Assembly: GCF_000143415.4 (NCBI RefSeq)
Contig: NW_003314269.1
Span: 1,082,321-1,146,320, forward strand
Source: Selaginella moellendorffii
Taxonomy: Eukaryota; Streptophyta; Lycopodiopsida; Selaginellales; Selaginellaceae
Length of the DNA: 64,000 nt
Reading direction: 5' to 3'
Shown: piece after piece, positions 28,036 through 39,624 of the stretch
Numbering within the stretch: the stretch's first letter is position 1
How the letters are laid out: every line of letters starts with the position of its first letter
Program-made: the position numbers and the translations under genes
Notes under the pieces: generated by a model
Told to the model about the DNA's origin: nothing
What the model saw: the letters and a program-made list of their open reading frames with translations, nothing else
The model's database searches: none

Positions 28036-29901
28036 TCACAAGCTCGCCCCATTCCCGTTGGATCGCTGCTGCGTCGCCGCTGTCTCATCGCTAGCAGCCG
28101 CGGCAATCGGGATCTCATCGCCCTCGTCAGTGAAATCATACCTCTCCCCGATCTTCCTCAGCTGCTCGAACACCTCGAGCATGGATGGGCGATCGTTGGG
28201 CGCGTAGAGCACGCACCCACACGCGATCTTGAGCGCCTGGAGCAGCTCCCCATCGTCCGCAGCGCCACCGCTGAGCGATTTGTCGATGGCGTCGCCGCTC
28301 CGCCCACTCGCGTAGAGCGCCCCGACCCATTCCACCAAGCTCCCCTTGAAATCGCCCACCGTCACGTCCAGCGGCTTCTGGCTCGTTAGCAGCTGGAGCA
28401 GCACGACACCAAAGCTGTACACGTCGCCCTTGGCGGTAGTGATGGGCACCCGGCGGTACTCGGGCGCGTCGTGGCCCGGGTCACCCACCGTGCCGCCGGC
28501 GGTAAGGACGTCCGCATTGAGGTGGCCGCCCGCGGGCGCCACGATCCGGGCTAGCCCAAAGTCCGTGATCCTCGCGTCGAAGTCGTCGTCCAGGAGGATC
28601 GTGTGCGTGCTGAGGCTCCGGTGGAGGATCCGCGGGTTGCAGCCGTGGTGGAGGTAAGCCATGCCGCGCGACGCGCCCAGCGCCACCTTGAGCCGCGCGG
28701 GCCAGTCGAGCCGGTCCAGCGTGCCGTGGGCGTCATGCAGCCAGCTCCACAGCGTGCCGTTGGTCATGTGCTTGTACAGGAGGAGCCGCTCGCCGCCCGT
28801 GACGCAGTACCCGAGTAGCGGTACCAGGTTGGCATGACGGACCAGGCCCAACGCCTCCACCTCGGCCCGAAACTGTGCGGCGTCGCTGCTACTACCGCGC
28901 GGCGCGGGCGCCAGGCGCTTCACCGCCAGTACGGACCCGTCCCGGAGCGTCGCGCGGTACGCCACCCCGGTGGCGGCGCTTCCGGCGTCGATGACGTTGT
29001 CCCGCGAGAAGCTCTCGGTGGCGGCCATGAGATCCGAGAGCTTGATCTTGACAAGGAACTGCTCGAACATGGACACGGTGATGCTGCGCGGCGCCTTGAT
29101 CTTCTTGGCCCAGGTGGTGTCGTCGCGCATCGTCTTGGGCCGGCGGCTCAAGTAGAACGCCACGGCGGTGATTGCGAGAAGGATCACCGCGCCGCCAACC
29201 ACAGTCCCGGCAATGATCCCGGCGCTGGCCTTCGACCCGCCGCCGCAGCTCTTGGAGAGCGGCGGACCGCACAGCCCGGCATTGTCCTGGAACTGGAAAT
29301 TCGGCGCGGGGCGACTGGCGAGGATGGGCGGGATCTCGCCGCTGAGCTGGTTGCCCTCGAGGTGGAGCTCCGCGAGGCGCGGAAGAACACCGAGCTGCCC
29401 GGGGATGCTGCCAGTGAGGTGGTTCTGCTGCAAATCCAGGGCGTTAAGGTACTGGCACTGGGAGAGCTCGCCGGGGATCGATCCGGAGAAGTCGTTGCCC
29501 GAGAGGTCGAGGCGGACGAGGAAGGGCAGCGATTTGCAGAGATCCGCGGGGATGGCGCCCGAGAAGGAGTTGCCCGAGAGATCCAAGCCCGTGAGACTGG
29601 AGCATTTGTCGAGACCCCGGGGGAAGGAGCCCGAGAGGCCGGCGGCGCGGAGGGATAGGGAATAAATCTTGGCCTCGGATGGGTGGAGGCACTGGACGCC
29701 CACAGCGTTGCAAATGGAGCTGCTGGAGCTGCTGTTGGCGGACCAGGAGCTCAGGTAGCCCGATTGATCGATGACCGAGAGGCGGAACTCGCTGAGGCAC
29801 TCCAAGTCGGTCTGGCAGTGGATGAAACCCACAAGAACGAGGAGCAGTGGCAGTAGGAGCGGCGGCGGCCACAATCTTAGCAGCGGCGGTAAGAGATCCA
29901 T
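28036..29901 (-). CDS. LRR receptor-like pseudokinase, BIR2/BIR3-like
   Basis: An intronless 621-residue protein, ATG at 29901. Signal peptide (LLLPLLLVLVGFIHC), a short leucine-rich repeat ectodomain of about five repeats (LTGLDLSGNSFSGAIP, LNALDLQQNHLTGSIP), one membrane helix near 225-252 and a kinase-like domain. The kinase core is altered: the glycine loop is IDAGSAATG, and the catalytic HRD is HRS (ILHRSLSTHTILL), while VAVK lysine (LAVKRL) and DFG (TDFGLAR) remain. This pattern, together with KIKLSDLMAATESFS, fits Arabidopsis BIR2/BIR3, inactive partners that hold the co-receptor BAK1. A similar negative regulatory role at the plasma membrane is inferred. It is the last clear gene before the transposon-rich half of the window. 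Confidence 0.9.
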   Translation of the reverse strand: MDLLPPLLRLWPPPLLLPLLLVLVGFIHCQTDLECLSEFRLSVIDQSGYLSSWSANSSSSSSICNAVGVQCLHPSEAKIYSLSLRAAGLSGSFPRGLDKCSSLTGLDLSGNSFSGAIPADLCKSLPFLVRLDLSGNDFSGSIPGELSQCQYLNALDLQQNHLTGSIPGQLGVLPRLAELHLEGNQLSGEIPPILASRPAPNFQFQDNAGLCGPPLSKSCGGGSKASAGIIAGTVVGGAVILLAITAVAFYLSRRPKTMRDDTTWAKKIKAPRSITVSMFEQFLVKIKLSDLMAATESFSRDNVIDAGSAATGVAYRATLRDGSVLAVKRLAPAPRGSSSDAAQFRAEVEALGLVRHANLVPLLGYCVTGGERLLLYKHMTNGTLWSWLHDAHGTLDRLDWPARLKVALGASRGMAYLHHGCNPRILHRSLSTHTILLDDDFDARITDFGLARIVAPAGGHLNADVLTAGGTVGDPGHDAPEYRRVPITTAKGDVYSFGVVLLQLLTSQKPLDVTVGDFKGSLVEWVGALYASGRSGDAIDKSLSGGAADDGELLQALKIACGCVLYAPNDRPSMLEVFEQLRKIGERYDFTDEGDEIPIAAAASDETAATQQRSNGNGASL

Positions 29902-30824
29902 GGTGACCTTGATCTTCCCTAGCTAGCGCAACCCTACATTGCTCTTTCTTACCTGGAATGAAGAAGCCCTAGCCCTTGCCTTCCAAGGGGTTAAAGTTTA
30001 CCACACCTTTAAGCGTTAGGTTTTAGGCTTTGCGAATATTCTTTAGTTTAACATGGAGAGCAAGAAGTGGTGGTTTTGGAGCTCATCTGAGACGCTGTAA
30101 GTCATTTCTTGTTGAAATGTTTCCATAAGCCTTGCTTGGGCATACACCTGAAGTTTGGTAGAGATGAAAGGCACTGATTGAATTTGCTAGCTGTAGTGGT
30201 TTCTTGAGTGACATGGAGTGTCACACTTCATGAGGTGGTGACTTCTATACATGGTAATGTGACGTGGAGTGTCACAAGTTCCAGTCAAATTCTGGTAACT
30301 TCTACTAGCAGATGTAGTGTCCCAATCTGCTGAATTTCATGTTGAGTTGTGGCAATTTGCATGCTTCTTTATGAAGTCAAACATTGTATACATGGTTGGG
30401 ATGTATTTTTGACACTTGATTTCTTCATGACGGGAAACTTATTGACACCCTGTTGTCTTTGTAGATACATAGGCTCTACACCATGATCACATGGCAACTT
30501 CCAATGGCAAGGAGAGGTCCTCTGTTCCTAAGTAGGATCTGTTGTTCTTAGGATCCTCGAGAGCTGGTTCAGCTGTAGGCTCTTTGGACCTAGCAAGTGA
30601 GGAATTATGCTTTTTGGGGATGGTGGAATACTGGGTGGCTAGGGATGGGATGGTGACAAGATTAGGGAAGCACTCATGTCCATTTGCTATGCATCTAATT
30701 GAAGTTGCACACTTGGGTAGCTTGATCAAAAGATCTTCCATGTGAAATACCTAACCTACAATGGTGAAGATTTTAACATTTATCTCAAGTTTTTGAATGT
30801 GCAGCACAAAACAACAAAGTAGAG
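29902..30824. other. Intergenic boundary between gene-rich and transposon-rich DNA
   Basis: About 920 bp with no supported gene. It should hold the promoter of the receptor pseudokinase. Two copies of a small inverted repeat, GTGACATGGAGTGTCAC near 30,209 and GTGACGTGGAGTGTCAC near 30,251, lie 40 bp apart. An open frame at 30487-30741 has no recognisable family. Confidence 0.4.
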
Positions 30825-31980
30825 GGGTGTAAAGAACCAACTCGCCAAGGTGTTGTAGGCTAAAGGATCCCCGAAAGCATGACCAAAATGACAAAGAGTT
30901 CATCGAATGGGACCGAGTCGAAGATCGAGTCCAAGACCGACTCTGAGACCGAGTTCGAAATAAAGTCTAGGACCGGGTCAAGGGGTGAAAGCCCAAAGCG
31001 TGTGTCTCCTGGGGGGGGGGGGGGGGTTGCAAGGGGTTCCAAAAGTATAGTAGGGATAGTGAGGTCTAGGAACCAGTTTTGAAGGAACTCTTAAGTGGGG
31101 CTTCCAAATTGACTTGAGGTTGGGACTGGGACCGAAGGGCCTTGGGTGGGAGTGAACATGGACTTGGTTGGTGCTGAAGGGGCCATCCAAGGAAGTGCTC
31201 AAGAGCAGCTCCCACTCCCGAAAGGGAAACCGACTACGGTGCTCCCGGCTCATGTGGAGTGGTGCCCCACTTGAGTACCATGCGGCTCATTGGTCCTCGC
31301 CCTTCCTAGGGGCTTGGGCCTTCCTTCGGGATGGAAGTGGGGGGGTAGAGGTACCCATACCGGACCGTTAGGCCACGGTGTTTCACCCCGGCGTCCCGAA
31401 GCAAGTGTTGCACCCAAGACTTGGGATTTAGAGGGTTCCATGATCAAAGTCTTGTGGTACCAAGGGGTGTTAGGAACCTGGAGGCTTGGTGTGCTTGGCT
31501 GCTTGTACCTGCGGGGAGTGTAGCCGAACCTTAAGTCCAATCTAACCCGGGGAGGGGGATTGGGAGAGATTTGGGAATCCGTGGATGGATGGTTAACGCT
31601 CCGTTGTTCGTGAAGTGAGTAGTTGAAACCAAGTAAGACCAAGTAGGAGTTGGTACCATAGGTGGGAACCTTGGCGAGGGAACTTAGCAAAACCCAAGGC
31701 ATGGTTGGACGGATAGACAAGGTAAGCTGGCAAATTGGAAAGGAAAAATTTGTGGCTTACAAAGGGGAGGATAAAATAAATGCTCTGTGTATGTATTTTG
31801 ATGGAGAAAAAAGACAAGGATCACATAGAGACATAGGAGGAAGCCATGGCTTGGTGTGGGTAAATATTTCAGCTTGGCAATCCCATTGATAGGGCGTGCA
31901 ATCACACCCTATAAGCCTAATCAGCTTATATAGGTTTATTAGGCAACTCTATTATAGCCACACGGGTTCTAAATCAAGAC
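30825..31980 (+). mobile_element. LTR-like repeat segment with poly-G tract
   Basis: This segment contains a degenerate GAG(A/T)CC hexamer tract (30,890-30,975), then GGGTGAAAGCCCAAAGCG, a run of 16 G (31,011-31,026) and AAAGTATAGTAGGGATAGTG. The same module recurs in the solo LTRs at 39.6 and 42.8 kb and in both LTRs of the 53.3-60.1 kb element. The right part is unique to this copy. The ends are not defined; no target duplication was found. Confidence 0.5.
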
Positions 31981-33356
31981 CCTGATAGCAATGCATCAGA
32001 TTTTCTGCAATAGTTTATCAGCAATTGTGAAGGCAAGAGCTACAGTATACAAGAGCAAGCCTCTACAAATGTTTCTTGTACCAGCTGAAGAGGGAATTTC
32101 TAAGGCCAAGGCTGCTGGGAAACTTGTCAAGATTCTTGTGCTTCAGAACTATTTTAAAAAATTTTGGTGTGGAGCTCGCCCAATAGATAGATTTTTTTAG
32201 AAGTCTCTATAAGCAGCAAGAGTACTAGGGGCAAGGTAAAAGAAGAGGCAAAGTAAAGAGCATTTTTCTAAGGTGATAACTGTGGGAAATGGGCTCTTTT
32301 ATGCTACAAAAGGATAATTGAAATTAATTGTAATTTCTTATCTGTTTGAGTTAATAGCATTTGATTTAATAGGGCTTTTTCTATGGTCAACTATATTATT
32401 ATTATCTTAACTACTTGATTCATTGATTAAAAGTTAATGCTCTTACTAATGCATTTGAGATTGTTGTTAGATACTTCAATCTTCAATTGAATAGTGTTCT
32501 AACATTTTTGTTTAGAGTGGATTTTCTCAGATAATAATTCCACTTTTATGGCTAAGATATTTAATGTTTTGACATTTTAATTAGGGATATACCACACTTT
32601 CATAAGTGTTTATTATCCAAAAATAGCTGGTTTGGTGGAATTGATTTGGACCTTTAAAGGGATGATAATAAAGTATGTTAACTTTTAATATTTGGATTGA
32701 GATGGTTATTTGCCATCTTTTCAGTATATATATGTTATAAAGGTACAGAGTTTTCTTGGTATTTCACCATATAAATTTTTATATAGTCATGATTTGGTAT
32801 TACTAATAAAGTTGAGTTTACCTTCATGATTTCCATGAGCTGATAATGTTAGTTTTAATATTAGTATTTGATAAACATTCTAGTTCAAATGAATTTTATT
32901 GAACACTTGGGTTACATATAAGTGGGATAACAATGACATTACAATTTCCATCATCATCCATCTGAGGAGTATAAAGTGGATAATCTAGTATTAATTCATT
33001 TTCCTAATTTTAAGATATGTGGTTTGTCTAAAAGGTTCTTTGCTCAATGGAAAGGATCATATCAAGTATTACGATAAGTTGGATTGCAAGTTTATGAACT
33101 TTGGCATGACATTTAATAGATTGATCTTTCAAAAATTATGCATATGTAAAGGTTTAGGGATTTATGAAGAAAGAATAGAGTCTAATCAAATAAGCTTTAA
33201 TTGAATTAGATGTTCTTGTTTTCTAGAACAAATGTTATATTCACTATATAAGCTCGAGAGAGTGAAAAGATGGATATCACTCCCAAAAATGGTTTATATT
33301 GCCACAAAATATGGAAAGTTGGTTTTCAATTTAGCATAATCAACATTGGAAAAACA
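31981..33356 (+). pseudogene. Decayed Gypsy retrotransposon fragment (integrase region)
   Basis: AT-rich DNA whose plus strand parallels the minus-strand Gypsy element at 52.2-52.9 kb. Near 32,630 it reads like the integrase sequence SGLVERL, and near 32,970-33,110 like VDNLVLIHFP and FAQWKGSYQVL, the integrase C-terminal part, with stop codons throughout. Nearly all differences are C-to-T or G-to-A. The left part (31,981-32,300) is not assigned. Confidence 0.6.
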
Positions 33357-36300
33357 TTGTCAATATATGTGTTGCATATATGACTATGGGTATTGAAAGT
33401 TATTTATTAACAAGTCTTTTTAGATATTCTTTTCTTACTACCACAACAATAGAAAGTTATATTGTTAGACCCTTTATCAATTTTAGTGTAGGGGGTTCTA
33501 AATGTATAGTAAGGATAGTGGGTAAATCGGGCATAGCTGACCAACTTGAGGTATACTCTAGCTCTCACTTATGTATTTGTTCTTATTTTATGTCTAACTT
33601 GGGTTTAAGTCCAAATTTCATATTATGTTAGTTGGTGGAGTACTAATATCTTTATGTTATGTCACCAGTATGCTGAAATAATGCCAAACTTTGTTTGGTT
33701 CCATTTTGTGTGTTAGTTTCAATAATGGGATGCTAGATGCTTTAGAATTGTTTCTATGCCACTCCGTGCTCTTATCCCTTTGTTCCTTAGGTTGTATACT
33801 TAAGAGTTATTTCATGCTCTACTTCCTTCACTTTTAAGCTTTATGCTTGAGAGTTTGGCTTCATTTCCTCATTTAGTGGCCCAAGGCCCTAAAATTTGGA
33901 TTCTACTTTGCTATCTTTGGACATGTGGTATGTGGCATGTGGCATGTGGAGGGTTTAGTTATCTTATGGTAAATCACCATAGGATAAAGGGTGAAAACCA
34001 TATGCACTACATTTAGTATTAAATGATGAGTTTTAGCAAGTACTATCCAATGAGATTAGGCAACTAGTCTCGTTGTATATATAGAGATGAAAACAATGAT
34101 CCGATTGAGTACACATTTGGGTGCTATGACTTCGCATTTATTCCTTGGGTATAGATTTTAGTTACCTTTTTGTACCATATTGTATGAGCTTGCACTTGGG
34201 CTTATAAGAAGGATTAAGAAGGATTGAGGTGTACCATTTGCACAAGTTTGCACTTAAGCTTATGAGTGAGGCACATTAACAACTCAAGGATACATTTTGA
34301 GTTGGTAAAATTAATGTTAGCCTATTGTTGGTTACCATGAGTTGTTCCTTGTACCATAGGTAAAAGTAAACCTCCCTTGGGTTTGCTATAAATGGCAAAT
34401 AAGTTATGTCATATCTATTTAGCAAAGCATTAGTGGATCCTTCCTAGACATAATTATAAATGGATCAATCAATACTATATGGATTAGTCTATTAGTTCAA
34501 GTAGTCATTACCATACTCGTTATAAAATTTTCTTGGATTAAACTAAAGGTAGTGCAAATGTAAGTTTGAGGTTTGGTCAAGTTGAGTTCAAATAAAATGA
34601 GTCGTTAGGGACAAAAGATCAAATACATAAATCATTTTTTATTCTTCGAGAGATGGTTTGGCAACAAAATGTGATTTTATTGCTCATATTCATATCATGC
34701 AACTAAGAGTCCCTATCTTAATACATATTGGTTATAATGGTTTTACAAGTGGTGAGTCATGAGATAGATAGTGGTGAAGCACTAAACCATTTTCTTAAGC
34801 TTGCTATTGGAAAACTTGGGTTACAATGCTTAATTATTTCTAAGGAACCTTGTTATTACTCCTTGAGTAGTTTGGGGATTAATTTTGAGTTTGGTCAAAA
34901 TGAGAGTAATATAAACTTGTCTATATTGTGAACAAAGTTGGTGGTGTTAGGTGTTGTAAATCTTTATCGGTGAGGTGTGGCATTTATATTGCATTTTGTC
35001 AAATTGAGTTAGCACTTGATATTCACGTAAACTTTTGTACTAGTGATATAGGTATTACTTATGGTATTGTTCAATAAATGATCAAGTCATTGTAATTTTT
35101 ATATCATATCCTTGTGATCATGAATAATGTGTTTACGAAGTTGCTTGGTTAAACAATAATTAACCCAAAGTGGTTGATAGTAAAGTTAGTTTACTTGCAA
35201 AGTAGTAACATTGAAGTAGTTTTGACTTAGTTCTTAATAGTGGTCATTTATGCTAAGTTTGAATTGGTACATTGGTTTTTGAGAAGTTGCCTATTGAAGT
35301 GTTGGAAAAAGTTATAACATTTATTTGCTATAACTTGTTAGTAAATTTGTTAACACTTGGAGTAAATTATTGGATGGAGAAGGTATGAAGTTAATGCATT
35401 GATATTACTAACACTTGTGTTAGTGGAAGTGACATTATTGTTTTGAGTGATGAGGAGTTTTTCCTCAGAGTTTGATTTTTCATATCATTTTTTCTTGTTA
35501 GTGTTTTAGTTTCACATTAGATCTTGAAGGTGATTATAAAAGAGTGTTAATGCAATATGGATATCCAAAGATATAGTCTTCATGATTGAGTCTTGGCTAT
35601 TTATTTGCATTTTACAGATATCAATGTTGAATATCGAAAATATAGGCATGCTTAAGCATATTGTTAAATTATGAGAATTTTTATTGAGGTGAACCTAAAT
35701 GAAGTTGTAGGTGGAAGTTGATTAAGTCTTGAAAGTTTGTACTTTTATATTGAAAGTTATTCTTTTCTAGGATGGAAAATTTTCTATAAATTTTCTTAAA
35801 CTTTTCTAATAGCTGATCTATTGATTATTTTGCCTGAAAATCATTCTATTTTTGTAACCCAATACAAAATAGTGAAAGGGTTGAAGTTTAATTTGGTTGG
35901 TTTAAACCTTAATAATAATACAGCCTAAAAAGAATGTTAATCTTTTGGGGATAAAGCAATTAAGTTAAATAAAATCTAAAGTTAGTGTAGAAAAATGGCT
36001 ATTGCACTTTTCTAAAAAGGTGACTCTTTTGCCTTTCTTTTATAACATTATGCTAAGTGACAAGTTGTACATTGCATCTTATTAGACTCTATGAGAGTAA
36101 TGAGCTCTCATTAATCTTGACTTGGTCTTAGTAGCCTTGTATCTTAAATGTGATGGTAATATCTAACTTAGTTATTTACAGTTGAGGTGTTAGTACTTAA
36201 TATATTATAACTTTATCCATTAAAGGTTGTGCCAATATGATTCCATTTCATGGTTTTCACTTTAATTTTAACTGAGTGTTGATCACGCTATCTAGCCTCT

Positions 36301-37915
36301 TTGGATATGTTCAAAGCTATCAATTAAATACATTGGTAAGTTTATTGTGGTTGGATTGAATTTGAGTGGTCCTTTTATTCGTACTTGTCTATATTTTTAT
36401 GTCTTGTACCTAGAGTGTTACCTTCTTGTTAGATATGTATATAATTTGGTAATGTCAATTTAGTGTTTGGGTCTTGTGAAGGCAAGTTGACAAATGATTA
36501 TTGGTTGTTTTGCAATTAATGATTATTTGTAAACTTTGTTGAGGACTACTGACACTTACTTCACTTAATAATGATTTAGTAGTGATGGGCTTACTTTATT
36601 CGTGGTATTGCAAATGATAGTATTGTTAAATTTTTACTTTTTTATGTTGGTATGTGAATTCTACTTCTGTCAATATTATTTGGTTGCATTTAGTTCGTGG
36701 TGTTGGATTTTATTAAGTCTTGAATATAGTGATTCACTCATTGATGATATGTTATCTATAGTTGAGTATTTTTGAAAGATTGTTTTAGATATTGAATAAG
36801 GTATCTTTGACTTAGTTAACTTGGTTGTTATAAAGCTTTGAGTGGTGATTTACTCTTACTTTCTTTTAGTTTTATCCTAGTGTTGATGGTATTAAAGTGA
36901 TATTCTATTGTTGACATTATCGATAATGAAATTGAAGTGAAATGACATGTCTTTCCATATGATTAATATTGAGTTTCCTTAGTTTCAATGCAGATAGTGT
37001 TGATAATTTTAGTTGTAGTTTTGTATTATTTGCATTTATACATTTTTAGTTAAACAATAATATTGGTGTTCAAATGCTTTGAGTGGCAACTATAAAACAA
37101 GTTAATATAAGCTTCTTTGAGCTTTTGGTTCTTTGAGTTTTTATACTTATTATTTCATTTGCTAGAAGTTGTTAGAGAAGGCATTTTGGTTCATTAATTC
37201 TGATAATGAAGTTAATATTTTACATCTAGCAATCATTGGTGTCTATGAAATTTAGAGATTGTATTGAACACAATGGTATTAGTATCATATTCAAATTCAC
37301 AATTTAACACCATTCCATATTTAATAAGTTTCAAATTTGTCCCAACTCTTAATACTAAAGGGTTGTAGGGGTTCCAAATATATGGTAAATATAATGGGTA
37401 AGTCAAGCATGGCCAACCAACCTGAGGCATAATCTAGTTCTTGCTTATATGCCTGTTCTTATTTTGTGTCCGGCTTAGGTTTAAGCCTATATACTAAATT
37501 ATAAAGTACCCATATCCTTGCATTAGACCACTGCTATACTAAATGTTTAAGGTTTTAGTGCCAAACTCTATTTTGCTCCATTTTACGTGTTAGTCCTAAC
37601 ATTGAGATGGTGGATGCTTTAGAACTGTTCTTATATCACTCTGTGTTCTTATCCCTTTGCTCTTTAAACTATACATTTGAGAGTCATTTCATATTTTGCT
37701 TTCTTCACTCCTAAGTTTTATATTTAAGAGTTTAGTTCTGTTCCTTCATTTAGTGGCCCAAGGCCCTAAAATTTGAGTTCTGCTTTGTTATCTTTAGACA
37801 TGTGACATGTGGCATGTGGCATGTGATACATGGCATATACAGGGTTTAAAATCCACTTCATAGTTATTCTATGATAAATCATCATAGGATAAAGGATGAA
37901 AACCATATGCACTAT
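33357..37915 (+). mobile_element. Decayed, AT-rich relative of the 53.3-60.1 kb LTR element
   Basis: An old copy of the same family. Its left LTR (about 33,357-34,012) parallels the LTR at 53,263-54,395 with an internal deletion of about 480 bp. The internal part follows in the same order (GTGGATCCTTCCTAG near 34,433, TTGCTTGGTTAAAC near 35,140). The right LTR (about 37,213-37,915) lacks its first part. Substitutions are mostly C-to-T and G-to-A, above all at former CG sites. No coding frame survives or is expected. Confidence 0.7.
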
Positions 37916-38379
37916 AATGTGATATTAATCTTTATTATAACAATGATTTTTTATGAACTACAAAATTAAGGCCATTATACAAGGAAAAAAGGTTTAATAA
38001 CAACACTCTAATTGGCATTTTTATAATCAATTACCATAGCAAAAAACAAGATCAATAGTATTATATTAGAAGGAAGTAAAAATACTATATATAAAACTAA
38101 GTATATAAATAGTAAAACTCACATGCATAAATTGTTTTTATTTTAAAGGTTTTTTAGTTTAGAAAACTTATATAGAACACAATATTCAATATTATACATA
38201 ACTTAGTATGATAAAGAAACTCATATAAATATATACCTCCTAATCACAATAAGTGAGGAGAATGTCTCTTAGGAATGACAATATAGGTAGAGAAGTTATG
38301 CTTTAAGCTTTTAGATTATCTCAATAATTACAATAATAACTAGAAGGACTATAAATTATCTAAGATTTTAGAGTAGAGA
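37916..38379. other. AT-rich DNA, nothing recognised
   Basis: About 460 very AT-rich bases between two decayed elements. A short (GA)n tract lies near 38,376-38,390. No gene or repeat end is seen. Confidence 0.4.
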
Positions 38380-38552
38380 GAGAGAGAAAGAGTATGGCTA
38401 TAATGCCATATATTAATATTAGTATAAGGGGATTTTAATAGCTGTTAGATTGGTTTCAATTTGGACCACTCACTCCTGTATATAAGCTAAGGTTTTTGGG
38501 CAAATTGATATACACATTTTTATATTCCATTTTTATATTCTATGCATTCACA
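38380..38552 (+). repeat. Decayed 5' LTR of an old Gypsy copy
   Basis: Parallels, on the plus strand, the 175-bp LTR at 51,869-52,043 read in reverse. Shared landmarks include GGTTTCAATTTGGA, CTCCTGTATATAAGCTA and the final TTCACA. TATATAA within it is the likely promoter. It opens the old plus-strand Gypsy copy that continues to about 46 kb. Confidence 0.65.
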
Positions 38553-38924
38553 TTAGTGGAGGTGAGGATAATTTTGGTTATCTCTTAGGAGTGCTTGGAT
38601 TTGGGATTTTTCTTTATATCTAGCTTTTGCATTGTCTAGATCTCCTTTTTCTTATAGCTTTTTTCAATTTTTGCTCTTTTAACTTTTTTTCTTTTTGTTC
38701 TTTTTATGGCAACAACCTCCTCCTCCTTTGACTCTAAAGTAACAATTGGTGTAATTGCTCAATGCTATGTAGTTGTATTTGAAGAAGCAAACTTAATTAA
38801 TGTTGACATTCATGGCATGTGGTATAACTCCTCTTGCTCTTGCTGCCAATCTTTGCGTTTGGCCAAAGTTCTTCTATGGGAATCCTGGGGATAATGTGTA
38901 CTATTATTGATTCGATTGATGCCG
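38553..38924 (+). pseudogene. Decayed Gypsy leader and gag start
   Basis: Sequence downstream of the decayed LTR. A short open frame from ATG at 38,706 (MATTSSSFDSKVTIG) could be the remains of the gag start. It is interrupted by the TRIM element inserted at 38,925. Confidence 0.4.
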
Positions 38925-39376
38925 TGTAAGCTCTTGAGTTTGGACTTCTCGGGAGTCGTTCCCTTTGGTTGTTTACAATCCACCACGCTTTTCTGCAAGT
39001 TCACACCCTCGTGAACGGAAGCTGAGAGCCACAGCTCTCCCGAAAGCCCCGCTCTCTTGACACCCTACCCCTTGGGTCGAGCCCAGCGGGAGCAAATTGG
39101 ACCAGCTAGATGTCAATTAACATGTGGTGTGATTCCCCTAGCCAACCAACAAAGTCGGACCCGAGACCTCTCTAATACCAAATGTAAGCTCCTGAGTTTG
39201 GACTTCCCAGGAGGTCACTCAACCCAATATTATTCAAACCCAAGGACACTTAACCCCAAATATTCCAAGACCCTTAACCAATTGGAAAAGGGGGTGCATT
39301 CTTGTTCATAGGCCCTTTTCCTCTATATTTAAACCTTATAGATCGTCTCTCGAGTCGTTCCCTTTGGTTGTTTACA
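38925..39376 (-). mobile_element. TRIM (miniature LTR retrotransposon), 452 bp
   Basis: Two terminal repeats share the ends TGTAAGCTC...GTTGTTTACA. The right copy (39,183-39,376) is 194 bp; the left (38,925-38,977) is 53 bp through internal deletion. A perfect 5-bp target duplication TGCCG flanks the unit (38,920-38,924 and 39,377-39,381). Read on the minus strand, the right LTR is followed after two bases by TGGTATTAGAGAGG (39,180-39,167), a primer binding site like that for initiator tRNA-Met. The internal part is only 205 bp and non-coding, so it must have moved with enzymes from another element. Orientation minus. Confidence 0.85.
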
Positions 39377-39381
39377 TGCCG

Positions 39382-39624
39382 GTGTTTCCATAAGTTTCCC
39401 ATATGTCTCCAAGGATAGCACTGCAGTGATATAATGGTTTGAGCGCAACCACTCGTAAGGATTGAAACATTCTTTCGGATGTCTTTAAAAGTGAATTTGG
39501 ACATGCTGATGATTGTGATGATACCTTCCAACAATTACATCATTTTTGTCAAGGTTCATTTAAGTTAATGATGCAATTTGGCATTCATTTCGAAAGCTTC
39601 TTGCTTCATGCAGAGCCAAATATG
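39382..39624 (+). pseudogene. Decayed Gypsy gag remnant
   Basis: Old Gypsy DNA between the TRIM element and the solo LTR. The last bases (near 39,595-39,624) read as LLHAEPN in frame with the gag remnant that resumes at 41,376, showing that the solo LTR split one gag sequence. Confidence 0.5.

Noticed and set aside
28834-29665. Open frames of up to 274 codons on the plus strand opposite the receptor pseudokinase
   Set aside because: Antisense shadows of a GC-rich coding sequence; no domain resemblance.
34728-34931. Possible small gene in the AT-rich region
   Set aside because: Lies in the internal part of a decayed non-coding element; the matching part of the young copy is not an open frame.
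32000-38400. Possible organellar DNA insertion because of high AT content
   Set aside because: The sequence aligns with known elements at 52-60 kb; AT content comes from C-to-T decay, and no organelle genes are seen.
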